Below are positions 10,627 through 23,490 of a stretch of DNA of 64,000 bases, piece after piece. The DNA comes from Mugil cephalus (taxonomy: Eukaryota; Chordata; Actinopteri; Mugiliformes; Mugilidae), in contig NC_061789.1 of assembly GCF_022458985.1 (NCBI RefSeq), forward strand, positions 21,556,357 through 21,620,356, read 5' to 3'. The translations under genes were made by a program, and so were the position numbers. Within the stretch, counting starts at the first letter, position 1; each line of letters starts with the position of its first letter. The notes beneath the pieces were generated by a model. The model had not been told where the DNA came from. It searched no databases and saw nothing but the letters and a program-made list of their open reading frames with translations.

Positions 10627-13600
10627 TAAAATATGCCATGCAGAATCAGAAACACCACCTCTTTGGCAGGAAATGCTATGCTCATGCTATGCTATGCTTT
10701 ATTTATTTATTTATTTTTTTGGTTTTCAGGGGGCTTTCAAACACATTCCAACTCTCTAATGCGATCACTTGAATGAAGTTTAACAGAAAGAAAATGTTAA
10801 AATTTTTCATCTTTAAGTCAATACCTGGACACAAATGAATAATGTTTTCTTTTTTCCCTTGAAAGCTCTGTACTCCCTGAAATGTAGCTCAGATGGTGTC
10901 TATAATTATTCTGAGAACAGCAGCAGGTGTTTATTCCTGTGGTCCATGACGCTACAATAGAGCCCAGCAGCTCATGTCACAGAGTTGAACCATGCCCCCG
11001 AGAGTAAAATTAGCCATCTGGCCAATGGCGTTATCTTCCTATCCACACAACTACTTACCAACAAACACACATATCTTACTTCTCCCTTCTCCGTGTCAAG
11101 AACTTGAAGCCAGGCCAACTCTCTTGTCCATCCAGCAGGGATCAGATTACAGACTTCTGTGCATCTGTGACATGTTTAGGTGACGTGATACAAACCAAAG
11201 TCAGACCTCCCTTGTAGCTGGAGGCTTCTTCTGGCCGTTTTCCGTTGATTATTATTTTTTCTTTTCTTTAAAATATGTGTGTTTGTGGTTCTATAAAATA
11301 ATCTAGCTGAATGATGTTCCCATTCATTTAGAAATCTTTATAAAAGTAATTTAGGTTTTTATTCATGAAGTCCTTGTGGCTGAACTATTCAGTCGTTTCT
11401 ATAGAGGTTATACATGTGACATCACAACAAGCTGAAGTCTCCATGGTTACAGCCACTGAGTGGCAAAATGTGACTGTTGAGTATGGAAATTAGCCGCATA
11501 AGTTTGAATCATAGGCTTTAATACTTTCTAAATCATAGGTCTTTAACAGAGTTTGCGGTACTGCAGGGGTGGTTGTAAAATCTTTGTTTCATAGATTATA
11601 TACACGTAGATGGCGTCTCTGCCAGCTCTGTTCTTTGGAATGATGCCACAATGCAGCTGCCATCTTGGGCAGGGGTCTATCAGCGATTACAATCATCATA
11701 ACTCACTGAATTTTCGACAGATTTTCAATCCAGTTGGTTTATTATAAATGTCAGAGATACATTTACAATACAATACAGATTGGTTAAATAAAAAATGCAG
11801 ACATTGTGGAGCACTAAGTGTGGATTCTAAGTGTCACTTTCATCATCTTACAGTCTTACTAACAAAAAACATTGTGTGTTTTCTTATCCTTACATGAGCT
11901 AGTGATAAGGTACAGTAGTTTAATTTATGTTAGCTTTAGAGATACATCAAGTTCAAAACATTCATAACAGTAATGTAAAACATCTTCTCACTTGTGAAAT
12001 GGTATTCCTTGTTGCCTGGTACATGTATCTACAGTATGTAGTATGTATGTATGTGTATATATGTGTATATATCAATATATAGACATATTTGGTCTAAGCA
12101 TAGACAAGCATATTGTAATATACCGGGTAATATAAATACTAAATCCCACATATGTAAAAATATTTCCTGATATATCGCGTATTTTCCAATATACTGCAAT
12201 GTATTTTTGTTTCGTAAGGGCTTATAGACAGGCTATTTACTATTTACTAGTTATGTTCCAAACACTGTGAAATGCCTGATGTTGTTTTAATCACGTCTGA
12301 TGTGCTTGTTGCTTTTTATGATTGCATAGCATCAGTTCCAACTGAATGCAGTTTAACCTTCCTCCTATGCTCCACTGCTCCGGAACAGCAATGATTTTCT
12401 TGGGGTAATTTGACTCAGGGCATGTTTAATTATCTAAAATTGTCACAAACCAAAAAATCCCAATAAACATTGACAATGAGAAATGAGTCATGACAATATG
12501 CTGATTTAGCTGACTTGAAATATCAGGCTTAACCAGATTTAACCTCAATCTTCTGCTGAAGAAGATATATTTGAGCAGATTAATTGTTGTTATAGGAGCT
12601 CTTTGGAAAAACATTAATTTTAGCCACAGTCTGCTGCACAATCGATAATACAATCCTGCAAAGAACTGAAATTAGGTATTTTATTTTGTCTTCATTGCAA
12701 GACAACAATAAAAGTCCAAACCTAGATTAGCTGAATGTTTTGTTCCAAGTACAAAAGAGCATTATTTTATTGATTCACCCTAAAAACATTTACTCTCTTT
12801 TCTGCGTGCCAGTTAATCTGGAGCTCTCCACACAGCAAAGCAGAGTGTGGCCCACTGAGTAACTTATTGGTCTCTTTGTAATACTGAAAATTCCATTACA
12901 TTGGAAAAGTGACAAAACAAATTAGATTTACATATATTGATAAGTGATTTCATCATGAACTGAACCCTGAACATTACCTTTAGAAATGTGACATTTAATT
13001 ACATGTAGTAATTTCTGTTTTAGTGTTAGCATTAAATATACTGAAAATACAGGGAATAAAATGCTATTTTTGTCATTTTTTGTACATTCAAAGTAATTAT
13101 AAGCTGTTTAGAAATGACAACCAATAAATCTACTTTTGATTACGTGAAAACTTTTTGTTTGTGATGCACTTCCTGTTATGCCGCTAAGAGCTTTGCGCTC
13201 CTGACACGAGCTCTCTCAAACTTAAAAAAAAACCTTATGTCATTTTGTGGTGTGTGGTGTAAATGATAGTGACCTCTAGGGACAGAGAATAAATAAAATA
13301 TTAATATAACTTACAGAGACATGATACATTTCATTATAATAAGGATTTTTTGTGTCAGTTGTCCAGAAAGTTATTCTTGGATCAAACTTAAACTTAATAT
13401 TATAAGGGATTGAATGTCCACAACCTAGCACAGCGACAAAGAGAACCTAGCAAAAACAAGCCATACAGAACCATATATTATATGATAAAAAATAATAATT
13501 TATCTGTAATTTAATTGTGGTAAGGTTCTCTTGGTGTCAAGTAAGTGTGGCAAAAGTAAAAAAAAAAAAAAAAAAATAGATAAGATTTTGTTTTTCTCAT

Positions 13601-14524
13601 TTCTGCCTGGGAAACAAATTATTTGTTAGTTTCGATGAAGAATGATACAGATACAAAACTGTTTTGCCACAATGTGATGTCGCGCAACTCTGACTTGTAT
13701 TTCAATTATTTCAATTTCAATTATTATTTAAAACAATAACATAACATGTAACTGAACATCAAACACCAAACTGCCCCTCAAATTCAATTTCGAAACACTT
13801 TTTGTCTCTGATTTCATCTTGAAATAAAGCTTCTACATTTGTTTTTTTAAAGAGTAAAACATCCCGTCTATACATTGGTAAATCAGACGTCTCTGTCAAT
13901 TGGATTTAGGATTTAAGAATCATAAGAACACATGTAATTTTTACACAATAAATGAAAGTTTTGAAGCTAGTCCAGTCTTGTTGCCTTGCATCCAATCTGA
14001 AAAACACTTTAAGTCTTTCATTACCTTCATTAGGAAATTACTGCTAAATGAAACTGATGGTTGTTTGTTTGTTGGGTAGCCGCCCCAAGACTAAGGGGCC
14101 CTGATTATTGTGATTACAGCACATTTGGAACAGCATAATTGAAATAATTAGTGGAAAGCTGGTGGGATGCCCATCTTTTCCTATTTTTGCTGCAAGCCAC
14201 TCACTCAGTTCCACTGTGCATCCATGTTGAAATCCCACCAAAAAGTGTCATCTCAACCCACACTGTCCATTCATCCTTTTGAAAATACACACCACAGTTA
14301 TTAGGACAATCTGTTGTAAATATGTATATGATGGCATTTCCCTGCAGTTTTTCTGCATGTCTTCTAAATAAAAATCTACCAGTTTTATACTAACGCCTAG
14401 TGTTTGTACACCGAGCGCTGTTACACATCCCTCCTCTTTTCCTTGTGTGTATATCTATGCATATGTGTGCATAAGTGGGTGGGTGTTCTTTTGGAAAGTT
14501 ACCTGAAGCAAATCTCTGCTGATG
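10627..14524. other. Gene-poor stretch; only short simple repeats
   Basis: Contains a 19-base poly-A at about 13558-13576 and TATATG-rich DNA at 12040-12190. Nothing coding was recognised. Confidence 0.5.
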
Positions 14525-14662
<138 letters not shown>

Positions 14663-17600
14663 AACCCTCACAGTCACTGAAGCACTTTTACAATGATTCT
14701 GTACAATGATATTGTCATCGCACTGTGTTTTCTATCTGAATTGAGGAGTTTCCTGTGTGGCGGTCTAGTGCGTGCTGTTAGTTTCCTGTACAGAATCCGA
14801 AACGAACATGTATTATAATTTTGGTTTTGGCATCTTGACCGCTGTGGGGAAAACACACAGACTAATGCCTCATCCTGACAGATAGTGCCTCCTGCTGCAA
14901 TGCCCCTTTGCTAACATTAATACATCTGTGACAGGAAATAAGAGAAAGGGGAAAAGATTTCCAAACAGCCTCATTTTATAATGTGTTTATGTAAGACGTG
15001 ACTCAACTCTGCTAGAACTATGTGAACCACTGGAGCAGCCCAGAATATGCTGTTTTTGTGTCGCAAAGCCTTTTGATATAAGCAAATCTCCCTAAACTAA
15101 TGTCAAATTTATAACATTAAATTTTATAACTGTGTTGTTCTTTGGCAAATTGATTTATTTGTGGATCAAATTGAATTGATTTGTTTGTGGATCAACATTC
15201 TCCACTATGTCTTTTACCTCCAACATCGGCTGTTACACACTTACTGTGTCTTCTTTTTCTTTCTTTCTTTTTTTTTTTTATCTAAAGCCGTTACTTGATT
15301 AACACTCCAGAGGGAGTCTTCACCACAGGCAGGCAATGTGATTTTCTTTAGACGCATGTGAGAGACATAGTGATGCACTTAGACCAAACATAACCACCCC
15401 AGACATTTGCTCTTGGCAGTTGGTAATGTTCATGTGCACCTGTGCTCGTTGTCTCCAGTGAGAAAAGAAAATGGTGAAGGGCTGAATGAGGATGAAACAT
15501 ATCGCTTCAGGAAACCCAGACCATCATCACAAGATTTCTGAATCCGCATGTCAAGTCAAGACCAACAACCCAACAGACAAGGCAATGACACAGAGGTCAA
15601 CGTACAGATAACCTCTGGCACAGTTGTGCAGCTGTGGTTACAGTGCTCAGGCCACTAACTTAAGTAAAGAAAAAATGAGACAGCATAGAAGTACGGCACT
15701 ACAAATCAAAATAATAAATAAATCAAACTGTCACTACTTATGTGACTGTCATTATATATATCTATGCTGCTAAGGATGATACTTCAACATATGATGCTAA
15801 CATTAATCACAACCCAACCCGCCCTCCACACACTTGGAAACATGCTAATAAAGAGGTTTCTACTGGAAGAGTCACTACTCCCTCATGATGATTAAACAGA
15901 TCCTCCCATTCTGGTCAGCGCAAATCCACACCACCTCAGAGAACCTATAAATGAATGCTTGAAACACTTCCTTACACTTACAGCATAGAAGAATATTTCC
16001 AGTTGGTGAGTAAAACATCTTTTCAAATGCTGCACAGGTTAATTTCATTTTATAAATCGCTTTTGGTTTGTAAAGTCTGTTTTTAATCAAAGCATTTTAA
16101 TGCTATGCACAATTGTTTTAATAACATCTCCAATTGGACTGTATCAGTTTGATTTTATTTACCAAAATTAATACATTTGGTTTTAACAATATCAATATCA
16201 GCCAAGTAACATGCTTCATTCCATTTTTCTTAATTGGAGGTGGCAAAAATAGAGGGAATTCTGTCTGAAGTGTGCTAGCTTTCTCTTGCGTTGTGTTTTC
16301 CATTGAGCGCATCTTCAAAATCAGCATATGACTTGAAATAGTTTACTCTGACTGATATTTATGTGGGGAATGACTATATTCAGTAACAATTTATGTCTTT
16401 TCATATGCAAACGTAAAGTTGAACTTGAGCAAGTGTATTAATTATTTGGAATAGAACTAAATGAAAGCTGCAAAGACAGCTGTTCTGAAATGCAAAAAAA
16501 GATAAATCCAAAGAATGATATATAAAACACATAATAAAAATACATTTTATAGAACAGTGAAAAACAAAAAAAGTGATTAATGTGAGTTTAATCCAACATA
16601 ACTTTGGGTTACATTACGAAATCCCTGGTTCTTTGATAACAGAGTGAGGTGTTTCACTGTGGGAATCGTCTTGGGCAGGTCACCTTTTCACACTTTTAAG
16701 TCATTGTTCATGCTGTAGGGTGTTCATCATCTGAAAGACTGTGTAAACATGTGTTCTTATTCATTTCATTCTCAAGTGATTACGTTTGCCATCTCCAGGG
16801 ACAAGCACCTTTGGTAAAGAGCTTAATTTCTCCGTCATTGTGATCAGTCCCATCGGAGTGTGTGGACAAAGGTACAGCAACACCATCCTCTGAGTGACCA
16901 AGGGGAAGGTAATTCACTTAATGGAAAAGAACAGTCACAGCCTCAGGTTTCTTTTGTACATTATTGGAAACCGCTCAGGTGAGCTGAATTTGAAGACTTG
17001 CAATTTGAGATGTGCAAATGTGCAAATCTGCCTGAAGAAGAGCTAATGGAAATAGTCTGAAAGCACAAAACCAAAATGACATTTACCATAACCTGCAGAA
17101 TAAAGCTTCCATGTGTTGTCCTCTTGTGGTGGCCAAGACCAGCCGCACCGCGCCAAAGGCTTAGGACACCATTAAAAATTTCCTTGATGAGTTATTATTC
17201 CACCAGTCCAGCCTTCACCGAATTTATGTTCTAGGTTTTCACAAATAAGAAATAGCAAAATGGCAGAAACTGACTTCAGGATACTGCCGCATTTACACTA
17301 ATATTACTCAGTCTTAGGCAGTCATCTATGTGCAGAATAAGACCTTGATGTTTTAATTGGGAAATCAGACCTTTTATTCTGGTGTGAAAGCAGGGTGGAA
17401 CTTAGAATAAGTCCCCTAAGTGACTGAGATGTCTCTGTGCACGGAGAGACACGTTCCTCAGAGGGGGGTCTGCGCAGCCAGAATAACAAAATAACAGCCC
17501 GAGGAAAAGCCCTGATGATGTTTGTAACATGTTTCTTCTCTCTGGAAACTGTCTCTGATGCTACTTTATCTCTACTGAGACCAATCTTTTCAGCAGACCA

Positions 17601-17780
17601 CAAACAAGGAGTCACATGGCTTTCATGTGCAATTTACTATGACTCAATGAGTGCTGTGAAAGTTACAGTTATGTTACAGTATGAGTTTCTAAAACACTAA
17701 ATGTGATTTTATAACTATATATATTAGATATAGAATGATCATATATATATTACATAAGATTCTGACTCTTCTCTCATCAG
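14663..17780. other. Gene-poor stretch upstream of the GPCR
   Basis: No coding exon recognised. A non-coding first exon of the GPCR should lie here or further left, because the coding exon is preceded by a splice acceptor at 17778-17780. Confidence 0.45.
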
Positions 17781-17807
17781 ATTCCTGGTTTTGGCTGTAG
17801 TGGAAAC

Positions 17808-18776
17808 ATGGACACAAATGTCTCATCATCCACCTTGACCTCTATGCCAACTCAACACCCCCCCAATAGCACAGAATATATTAATGCCACTGTAAAACCT
17901 TTCAGTGTGTTTGACGGGTGTGACCACCAGGCAGAAGCCATTCTCTTTGACCTTATCCTGCAGTGCATCAATGTTGTTGTGGGAATCCCTGCCAACACAT
18001 TTGTCATTGCAGTTCTCATTCACAATCGCAAAGAATCCACCACTTCAGACATATTCTTGGGCTGCTTGGCCTTCATGGACGCCTACTTTGGTGTCATGAC
18101 CCCCATCAACTTCATTAACCTTTACCACTGGCAGAGTAAGGGGGTTTGGTCGTCCATTAAGTTCTCCTATGGTGTAAAGGACACTAGTGGCCCCCTGTTT
18201 CTCTCCTGCATCTGTCTAGATCGCTTTGTGGCTGTGGTCTTCCCAATTGCTTTTGGGCAGCTTAAGGACTTCAAGTATAGGTTAAGCCTCTCAGTGCTGG
18301 TATTCTGCCTCACATTTGCCTACTCAGCAGCCAAGACAGTGGGAGGACTCCCAAACTTTGAAAAGGTATTCACTGGTGAAGTTCTAGCTGCATTTATTTG
18401 GATGGTGGTGTGCAACATTAGTATCCTATGGGTCCTGAAGAGGTCCCGTGGTGCTGGGAAAGATGAAATGCACCCAATGAAGAAGAAGGCCTTCAAGAGT
18501 GTGCTCTCTATCCTTTGTATCATCATCTTCAACTACCTGCCACCTGTAGTACTGTTTCCATTTGAAGACCATTACGCCCCTTATGTGTTTCGCTGCTATG
18601 TGCAACCTGTAGGCTTTGCATTCCTGAATGTCAGCAGTACCATCCAGCCACTTGTCTACTTGTCTCGCCTGGAGAAAGTGCCTTTCCTCTCAGATGTCAG
18701 GATTAAAAGGTGTTCATGCTGTGTCACTGCAGAGAGCAACACATCCCCACCTACACAAAGCCCACAATCATCCTAA
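17808..18776 (+). CDS. Rhodopsin-like (class A) G-protein coupled receptor, intronless coding region
   Basis: 322 residues with seven hydrophobic segments at about 44-71, 79-105, 122-147, 158-178, 188-210, 229-251 and 262-286. Class A marks: N63 in 'GIPAN' (TM1), D91 (TM2), DRF at 138-140 in place of DRY, P245 in 'NYLP' (TM6) and 'QPLVY' at 280-284 in place of NPxxY. N-glycosylation sequons lie at N4, N20 and N26. Position 3.25 is W114, not Cys, and the very short second outer loop (about 181-190) has no Cys, so the usual TM3-loop disulfide is absent. C38 and C263 could pair the N-terminus with the third outer loop. TM4 lacks its usual Trp. The ATG was chosen because an acceptor ends at 17780 and a short 5' UTR follows; a poly-A signal lies at 19029-19034. 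Ligand and subfamily are unknown; it may be a teleost-specific orphan. Confidence 0.9.
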   Translation: MDTNVSSSTLTSMPTQHPPNSTEYINATVKPFSVFDGCDHQAEAILFDLILQCINVVVGIPANTFVIAVLIHNRKESTTSDIFLGCLAFMDAYFGVMTPINFINLYHWQSKGVWSSIKFSYGVKDTSGPLFLSCICLDRFVAVVFPIAFGQLKDFKYRLSLSVLVFCLTFAYSAAKTVGGLPNFEKVFTGEVLAAFIWMVVCNISILWVLKRSRGAGKDEMHPMKKKAFKSVLSILCIIIFNYLPPVVLFPFEDHYAPYVFRCYVQPVGFAFLNVSSTIQPLVYLSRLEKVPFLSDVRIKRCSCCVTAESNTSPPTQSPQSS

Positions 18777-19028
18777 TTTTGTATGAGGATATCATATATA
18801 GTCTAAAGAAGAGAGTAGGAACTTAAATACAACTTGAAAAAAGACTGATGTTTCATTGACCATGTGACCAATACTGAGACAATAAGTGCAAAACTAACCA
18901 TTTTAATGTAATGCTCCAGGATTCATTCCTAGAACAGGTGTGGCACACGTTGCTTAGTGACTGTAATGAAATGATTAACCGTGTACCTATTTGTTTGGCT
19001 TTGGCGCCATCATGTGTACAAAAGAGAT

Positions 19029-19034
19029 AATAAA
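19029..19034 (+). terminator. Polyadenylation signal of the GPCR gene
   Basis: AATAAA about 250 bases after the GPCR stop codon, followed by GT-rich DNA at 19085-19105. Confidence 0.6.
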
Positions 19035-19817
19035 CTTCATTCTTCCTGTGAATAACTGATTGACTCATCCCTTATTATGACTCAAGTGTGTGTGTTTGTG
19101 TGTGTATTACCCCTATTTACTCCTCATTTTTCAATTTTATAAACAGTAAAAAGCAAACAGTAATGAGAAACAATATTACTTTATTTTTTTTCATTACATT
19201 TTACATTAATAGACATAGTAAGTCATTTATAAATGCAGCTATAAATAACGTACTTGCAAACTAATTAAGAGTTACCAAAGAGTTTATAAGATGATTTTAA
19301 AAATAAAAATAAATTAATTAGTATACCTGTTATCAGTATAGTACACCTGATATAAAATGAAGAATGAAACTCTGCCCTTCAGAGACCAACCTTTATGGGA
19401 GTAGACCAAAACTTGTTTTTGAGCTGAAGCTTTTCAAAGGATACAGTCTGTCAGGCCGCAAAGTCAGAATGATATAACACACTGTTTTTCCATTTTATTG
19501 ATTTTCTGGTCTGAATTGAAATTCAAATGAATGAATGGTACCCTAACTCTAGCCTGTAGCTAGCTAGCTTATTTCTCTATGAACAACAGGTCAGTTTCTG
19601 CAACTCACAAACACACCTTTCTTCCAGAAGAATTGACTCACTTTTCTCTCTCCTTTCCCTCTTTCATTTTATAAAATCACAACTTTCCCTACTGGGCAGT
19701 ATTGTGACTGATGTAACCATAGTAATATAATAAAATATATTTATATTTTTGTATTTATATTTAAATTTTCCTGCCAAAAAAAAAAACACTATTTTTTTAT
19801 GACGATGGTGCAATAGT

Positions 19818-19876
<59 letters not shown>

Positions 19877-21643
19877 CTGGTTCCATCTGGTTCCATCTAA
19901 ACCTGTCTCTATGGACAGGACCTGGACAGGAACTAAATATGTTTACATATTAATAAATATATAAATTCTCAGATTATTCTATTAAAAAAGAAAGAAGAAG
20001 AAAGAAAATAATAATATCTGCACACATCTGTACAATAAACAATTCAATTCTACCATGGAGTGTATCAAAGGCTTAATTTAACTATACGTATAACAAACAT
20101 GATTGGCTCCATAAAAATACATCTTCCAGTGATCCACTAATGATCCACTTTTATTAAAAGACACATTTTTACGTTGCTGTGCTTTTTGTCTACATAAAGG
20201 CAGTACATTTGAAAGTTCTTCAGAGGCAAAAATGGCTAAAACATTTATTTTTATTTTTTTTAATGCGCTGTGAAAGCAGCATTACTCTGCACACAATTGG
20301 ATCTCCCTACAGTTAATCAGAGCAATTCTATTGTCAAATTCAACTCCACAGTGCTCATTTTACATGTGTGACTAGTTGCTGTTCCTCCCACAGAAAATGT
20401 TTTGATTGACCAATTGTACACCACACACTTTTGTGATCAGAGGAAGTTGGGCTGACTTCAGGCCTTATACATATGTATTTGGATCATTATTTGGTGGTGC
20501 CCATCAAGGGGCCAGTACTGGAAATTGAAATTAAATTGAATTGACTTCAAGTGACCTGATGCATGGCACCCTTTACTGTGGAAGAGCCGGAGAAGGGACA
20601 ACCTGGAAGGGAACCAGCAATAACTGAATAAGGGGCTTGTGTCTGCTCAGAAATCCCCTCTGTCAGTCTGGCCTCTGCTGTCCTATGCACAGAGCAGTAT
20701 GAAGGCATCCAATCTGTGCTACATGTCCTCTGTAGCCAGACAAACACAGAACTTGGAAGTGGCATGTGGGGTGAGCACTGGTCCACATAAATAGGTAAGC
20801 AACGCAGTGGACCTGTGAAAGGAGGACATAGCAATTCTGACGGTCTGGGCATAGGTGGATGCCCCTGGAATTCTTTGTATCTTCAAATGATAGCTGAAAA
20901 ACTGAGCAGAACTCAAGTCACACAGTTGCCATGTACTATAGATAGGAATGTGCAGGCCCATGTAGAAAACTTTCATCGCTTAATGTTATGGGTATCCTTT
21001 TTGTCAAGTCACCTCTATTTTGTTTTTAAGTCATGCACATGCTGTGCACTGCCACCTCGTTTTTCTTGCACATAATTTAAGACCAGGCCAGCTGATTTCA
21101 TAGAGCCCTTATCCATTACTGTGTGGCTGTTAAAGAAAGAAAATGCAGAATGAAGAAAATAAATTATGAGCTCCCTTCACTATAAACACATACAGGAAAA
21201 AAAAAGGCCAATGTCAGTGCCATTTATTGTACAATTATAGAAAACATATAAACACAGTCAACACATAGACAATTAAGTCTGAAGAAGTACTGCATGATAA
21301 ATGCTGATTGACGTCACATGACCAGTTACATAAAGATAAGGATTTTTCACATACATGTTAATTAAGGTTAAATTCACTACAATCTAGTGTTGAACATTCA
21401 TCATGAATTTAAGAAACGTGACAGAACAAGGCGTGTCAGGAATTTACTGCAGCTGTGTTGTTTTATTGCTTGTGAATTTGATTTGAATGAGGGGGAAAAC
21501 ACTGTTGAGTGCCAATAATTCCTTCATTTAAGTGCGTATTGTTGACATGCAGTGTCTCATAGCAATTCAAAGCTTACATTATTCAGTTATTATAAAACCT
21601 TAAGTGGATGTACGGTATTGTTCATTTATTTAAAAGTTCAGTT
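19035..21643. other. Intergenic region between GPCR and amn, with a (CT)n tract
   Basis: (CT)n microsatellite at 19818-19872. The part next to 21643 is the likely 3' UTR of amn. A GC-richer stretch at 20440-21080 has open frames on both strands with no recognisable domain. The convergent orientation of GPCR and amn means no promoter is needed here. Confidence 0.5.
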
Positions 21644-23047
21644 TCAGGCATTAAAATCAGTTTCGTTTTCATCATAGGCTGGATTTACAAAGTGCACACC
21701 TGTCTGAGTTATGTGGACTGAATGATTAATTTCAGAACCATATAAACCAACATCAGGCAACTGGATGGGCTTGTCAAACATTGGATTATCAAACCCACGG
21801 TCAAGAGGCCCACCGAGGTCACCAATTTCGCTTTTGTTCATCCACATTCTCACAAATGACATAGACGGAATTTGAACAACTCCTTTAAGAACTAGAACAA
21901 CCATGATACTAACGAGTGCAATCATAAGTAAAACTCCAACAACAACTCCAACCACCATCCCTACATTGCCTCCAGAGTCCTCACTGCTACTCCCAGATGA
22001 GACTTGAAATTTAGCCTCTGTGATTCCCAGCACAGAGCCATGAGAGCTGGCATCCTTTACTATGGCCCGGGCTAGAGCCTCTGACTGCGCTTCCTCCTCT
22101 CCATCCAGAATAACTACCTGGATCTCAGGTGATGTACCAAAAGGTATGATCCCCATCAGCCGCTGTGACTTAAAGACTTTAGACATGCCGAGCTGAATGG
22201 ATTTGTATTGTGGCTGGATGAGAAAAAGATGACGAATTCGCTCCCTGTAAGTCTGCAGATTGAATCCCGTGGTATAACGGATGCTAACAATAGCACCACA
22301 CACCTCACAGCAGTGTCCTACAGGGAGGAGAGATTTCTTACAACTGGTAGGTGTACATGTTATTGTGCTACAGATCTGCTGATGGTTTACAGAATTCCCG
22401 CAGTCACAGCCAGAAGGATCCTCACAGCTTGGGTTTCCAACGGTGACAGCAGAGGATCCATGAAACTGCAGTCGGCCAGAGCGTGAGCTGAGATACTGAG
22501 AGAACTCAGGTCTTTGATCAAACATTTTCCCCAAAACTGACACAGATTTGACAGGAATGTTAGTCTGACTGGAGCTGGTGTCCACTCTAAATGAGGACAG
22601 GGCTTTAAAAACAACATCATCATACTGGCAAGGGACACTCTCCTCATGGACTGAAAAGAGAAAGTTACCCTGCTGCAGATCATTCAGAGTTGCTGCTGCC
22701 TGCCACAGAGCTGGATTGAACCAGTGAAGTGACTCTGAGTCTTTGAACTGGGTTGTGACACCTTCTCCACAGCCTGGGTCTTGTCCAACATAAAATCCAG
22801 CCCCTGAATTCAGGATGAACTCTCCTTCAAGTGGCAAACTCATCTCCTGCACAGCATGTGCCGTCTCAACAAACACAGATACTTCTCTTTGACTTGAAAA
22901 CTGAACAGTGTCACTGCCACATGGAACTTCTCCTTTGTCCCAGTTGGTTTTATTCTCATAATTGGTGTCAGAAATCCATTGTTTGTACAAGGCACTGGCA
23001 GCCCCGACAAGACAGAAGAGGAGGAACACGACCGGTGTTTTCAGCAT
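21644..23047 (-). CDS. amn: Amnionless, complete coding region in a single exon
   Basis: 467 residues from the ATG at 23047, against about 453 in human. In the family, amnionless is the membrane anchor of cubilin in the cubam receptor, which takes up cobalamin-intrinsic factor in gut and proteins in kidney tubule. Seen here: signal peptide 1-19, Cys-poor lumenal part, von Willebrand C-like Cys cluster (208-250, with CCEVC), transmembrane helix about 362-388, and a cytoplasmic tail with endocytic motifs FDNPMF (419-424) and FVNPAY (453-458). The frame is open for 40 more codons upstream (to 23167), but the later Met was chosen because the signal peptide starts there. Mammalian AMN has about a dozen exons, yet no intron interrupts this copy, so it may be a retrocopy that kept or replaced the parental function. 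No frameshift or stop is seen. Confidence 0.93.
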   Translation of the reverse strand: MLKTPVVFLLFCLVGAASALYKQWISDTNYENKTNWDKGEVPCGSDTVQFSSQREVSVFVETAHAVQEMSLPLEGEFILNSGAGFYVGQDPGCGEGVTTQFKDSESLHWFNPALWQAAATLNDLQQGNFLFSVHEESVPCQYDDVVFKALSSFRVDTSSSQTNIPVKSVSVLGKMFDQRPEFSQYLSSRSGRLQFHGSSAVTVGNPSCEDPSGCDCGNSVNHQQICSTITCTPTSCKKSLLPVGHCCEVCGAIVSIRYTTGFNLQTYRERIRHLFLIQPQYKSIQLGMSKVFKSQRLMGIIPFGTSPEIQVVILDGEEEAQSEALARAIVKDASSHGSVLGITEAKFQVSSGSSSEDSGGNVGMVVGVVVGVLLMIALVSIMVVLVLKGVVQIPSMSFVRMWMNKSEIGDLGGPLDRGFDNPMFDKPIQLPDVGLYGSEINHSVHITQTGVHFVNPAYDENETDFNA

Positions 23048-23206
23048 CTTGAATATTTGTGGCAGGCAGAGACAGAACATTATGTGACCTTTGTTTCCAA
23101 CCTTGTGACTAGCACCTGAATTAGCTACAGCATACCAAAGTTCACAAGCTCTAAAACATCCTGGCAAAACAAGTGGCCTGGAAAAGATTTACACTTTCTG
23201 CAACAA

Positions 23207-23219
23207 GTTAATTATTGCC
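23207..23219 (-). promoter_or_regulatory. HNF1-like site upstream of amn
   Basis: GTTAATTATTGCC matches the first ten positions of the HNF1 consensus GTTAATNATTAAC and lies about 160 bases before the amn start. HNF1 factors drive many kidney and gut genes, so the position is suggestive, but a single partial match is weak evidence. Confidence 0.25.
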
Positions 23220-23340
23220 AAGTTGGTCCGTCATCATCTTTCAAATATCTATGGATTCTGTCCAATGCAGGTGTTATCAAGATGTAGGATTTCTTCTATT
23301 CTCCCTTCTTTTTTTACCATAGGTAACAGATAAGTCAGTG

Positions 23341-23490
23341 GTACAGTGGTGTGGTGGTTAGCATTGATTCCTCACATCAAGAAGGTTCTGGATTTGAATC
23401 CACCAACCGACTGTGCCTTTCTTGCATGTTCTCCCTGTGCCTGCGTGGGTTTTCTTCAAATTCTCTGGCTTCCTCCCACCCCCCAGCTTT
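23341..23490 (+). repeat. tRNA-headed teleost repeat, head portion (family A)
   Basis: 'gtggtgtggtggttagcatt' is followed by a B-box-like 'ggatttgaatcc', then 'gcatgttctccctgtgcctg', 'cgtgggttttctt' and 'ggcttcctcccacc'. It lies between amn and otopetrin, which are transcribed away from each other, so the repeat sits within their shared upstream region. Confidence 0.8.

Noticed and set aside
17322-17615. 97-codon minus-strand frame just upstream of the GPCR
   Set aside because: No domain, no splice sites and no neighbour of matching phase.
20440-21080. Overlapping open frames on both strands between GPCR and amn
   Set aside because: No recognisable domain or splice structure, and both strands are equally open, which argues against coding.
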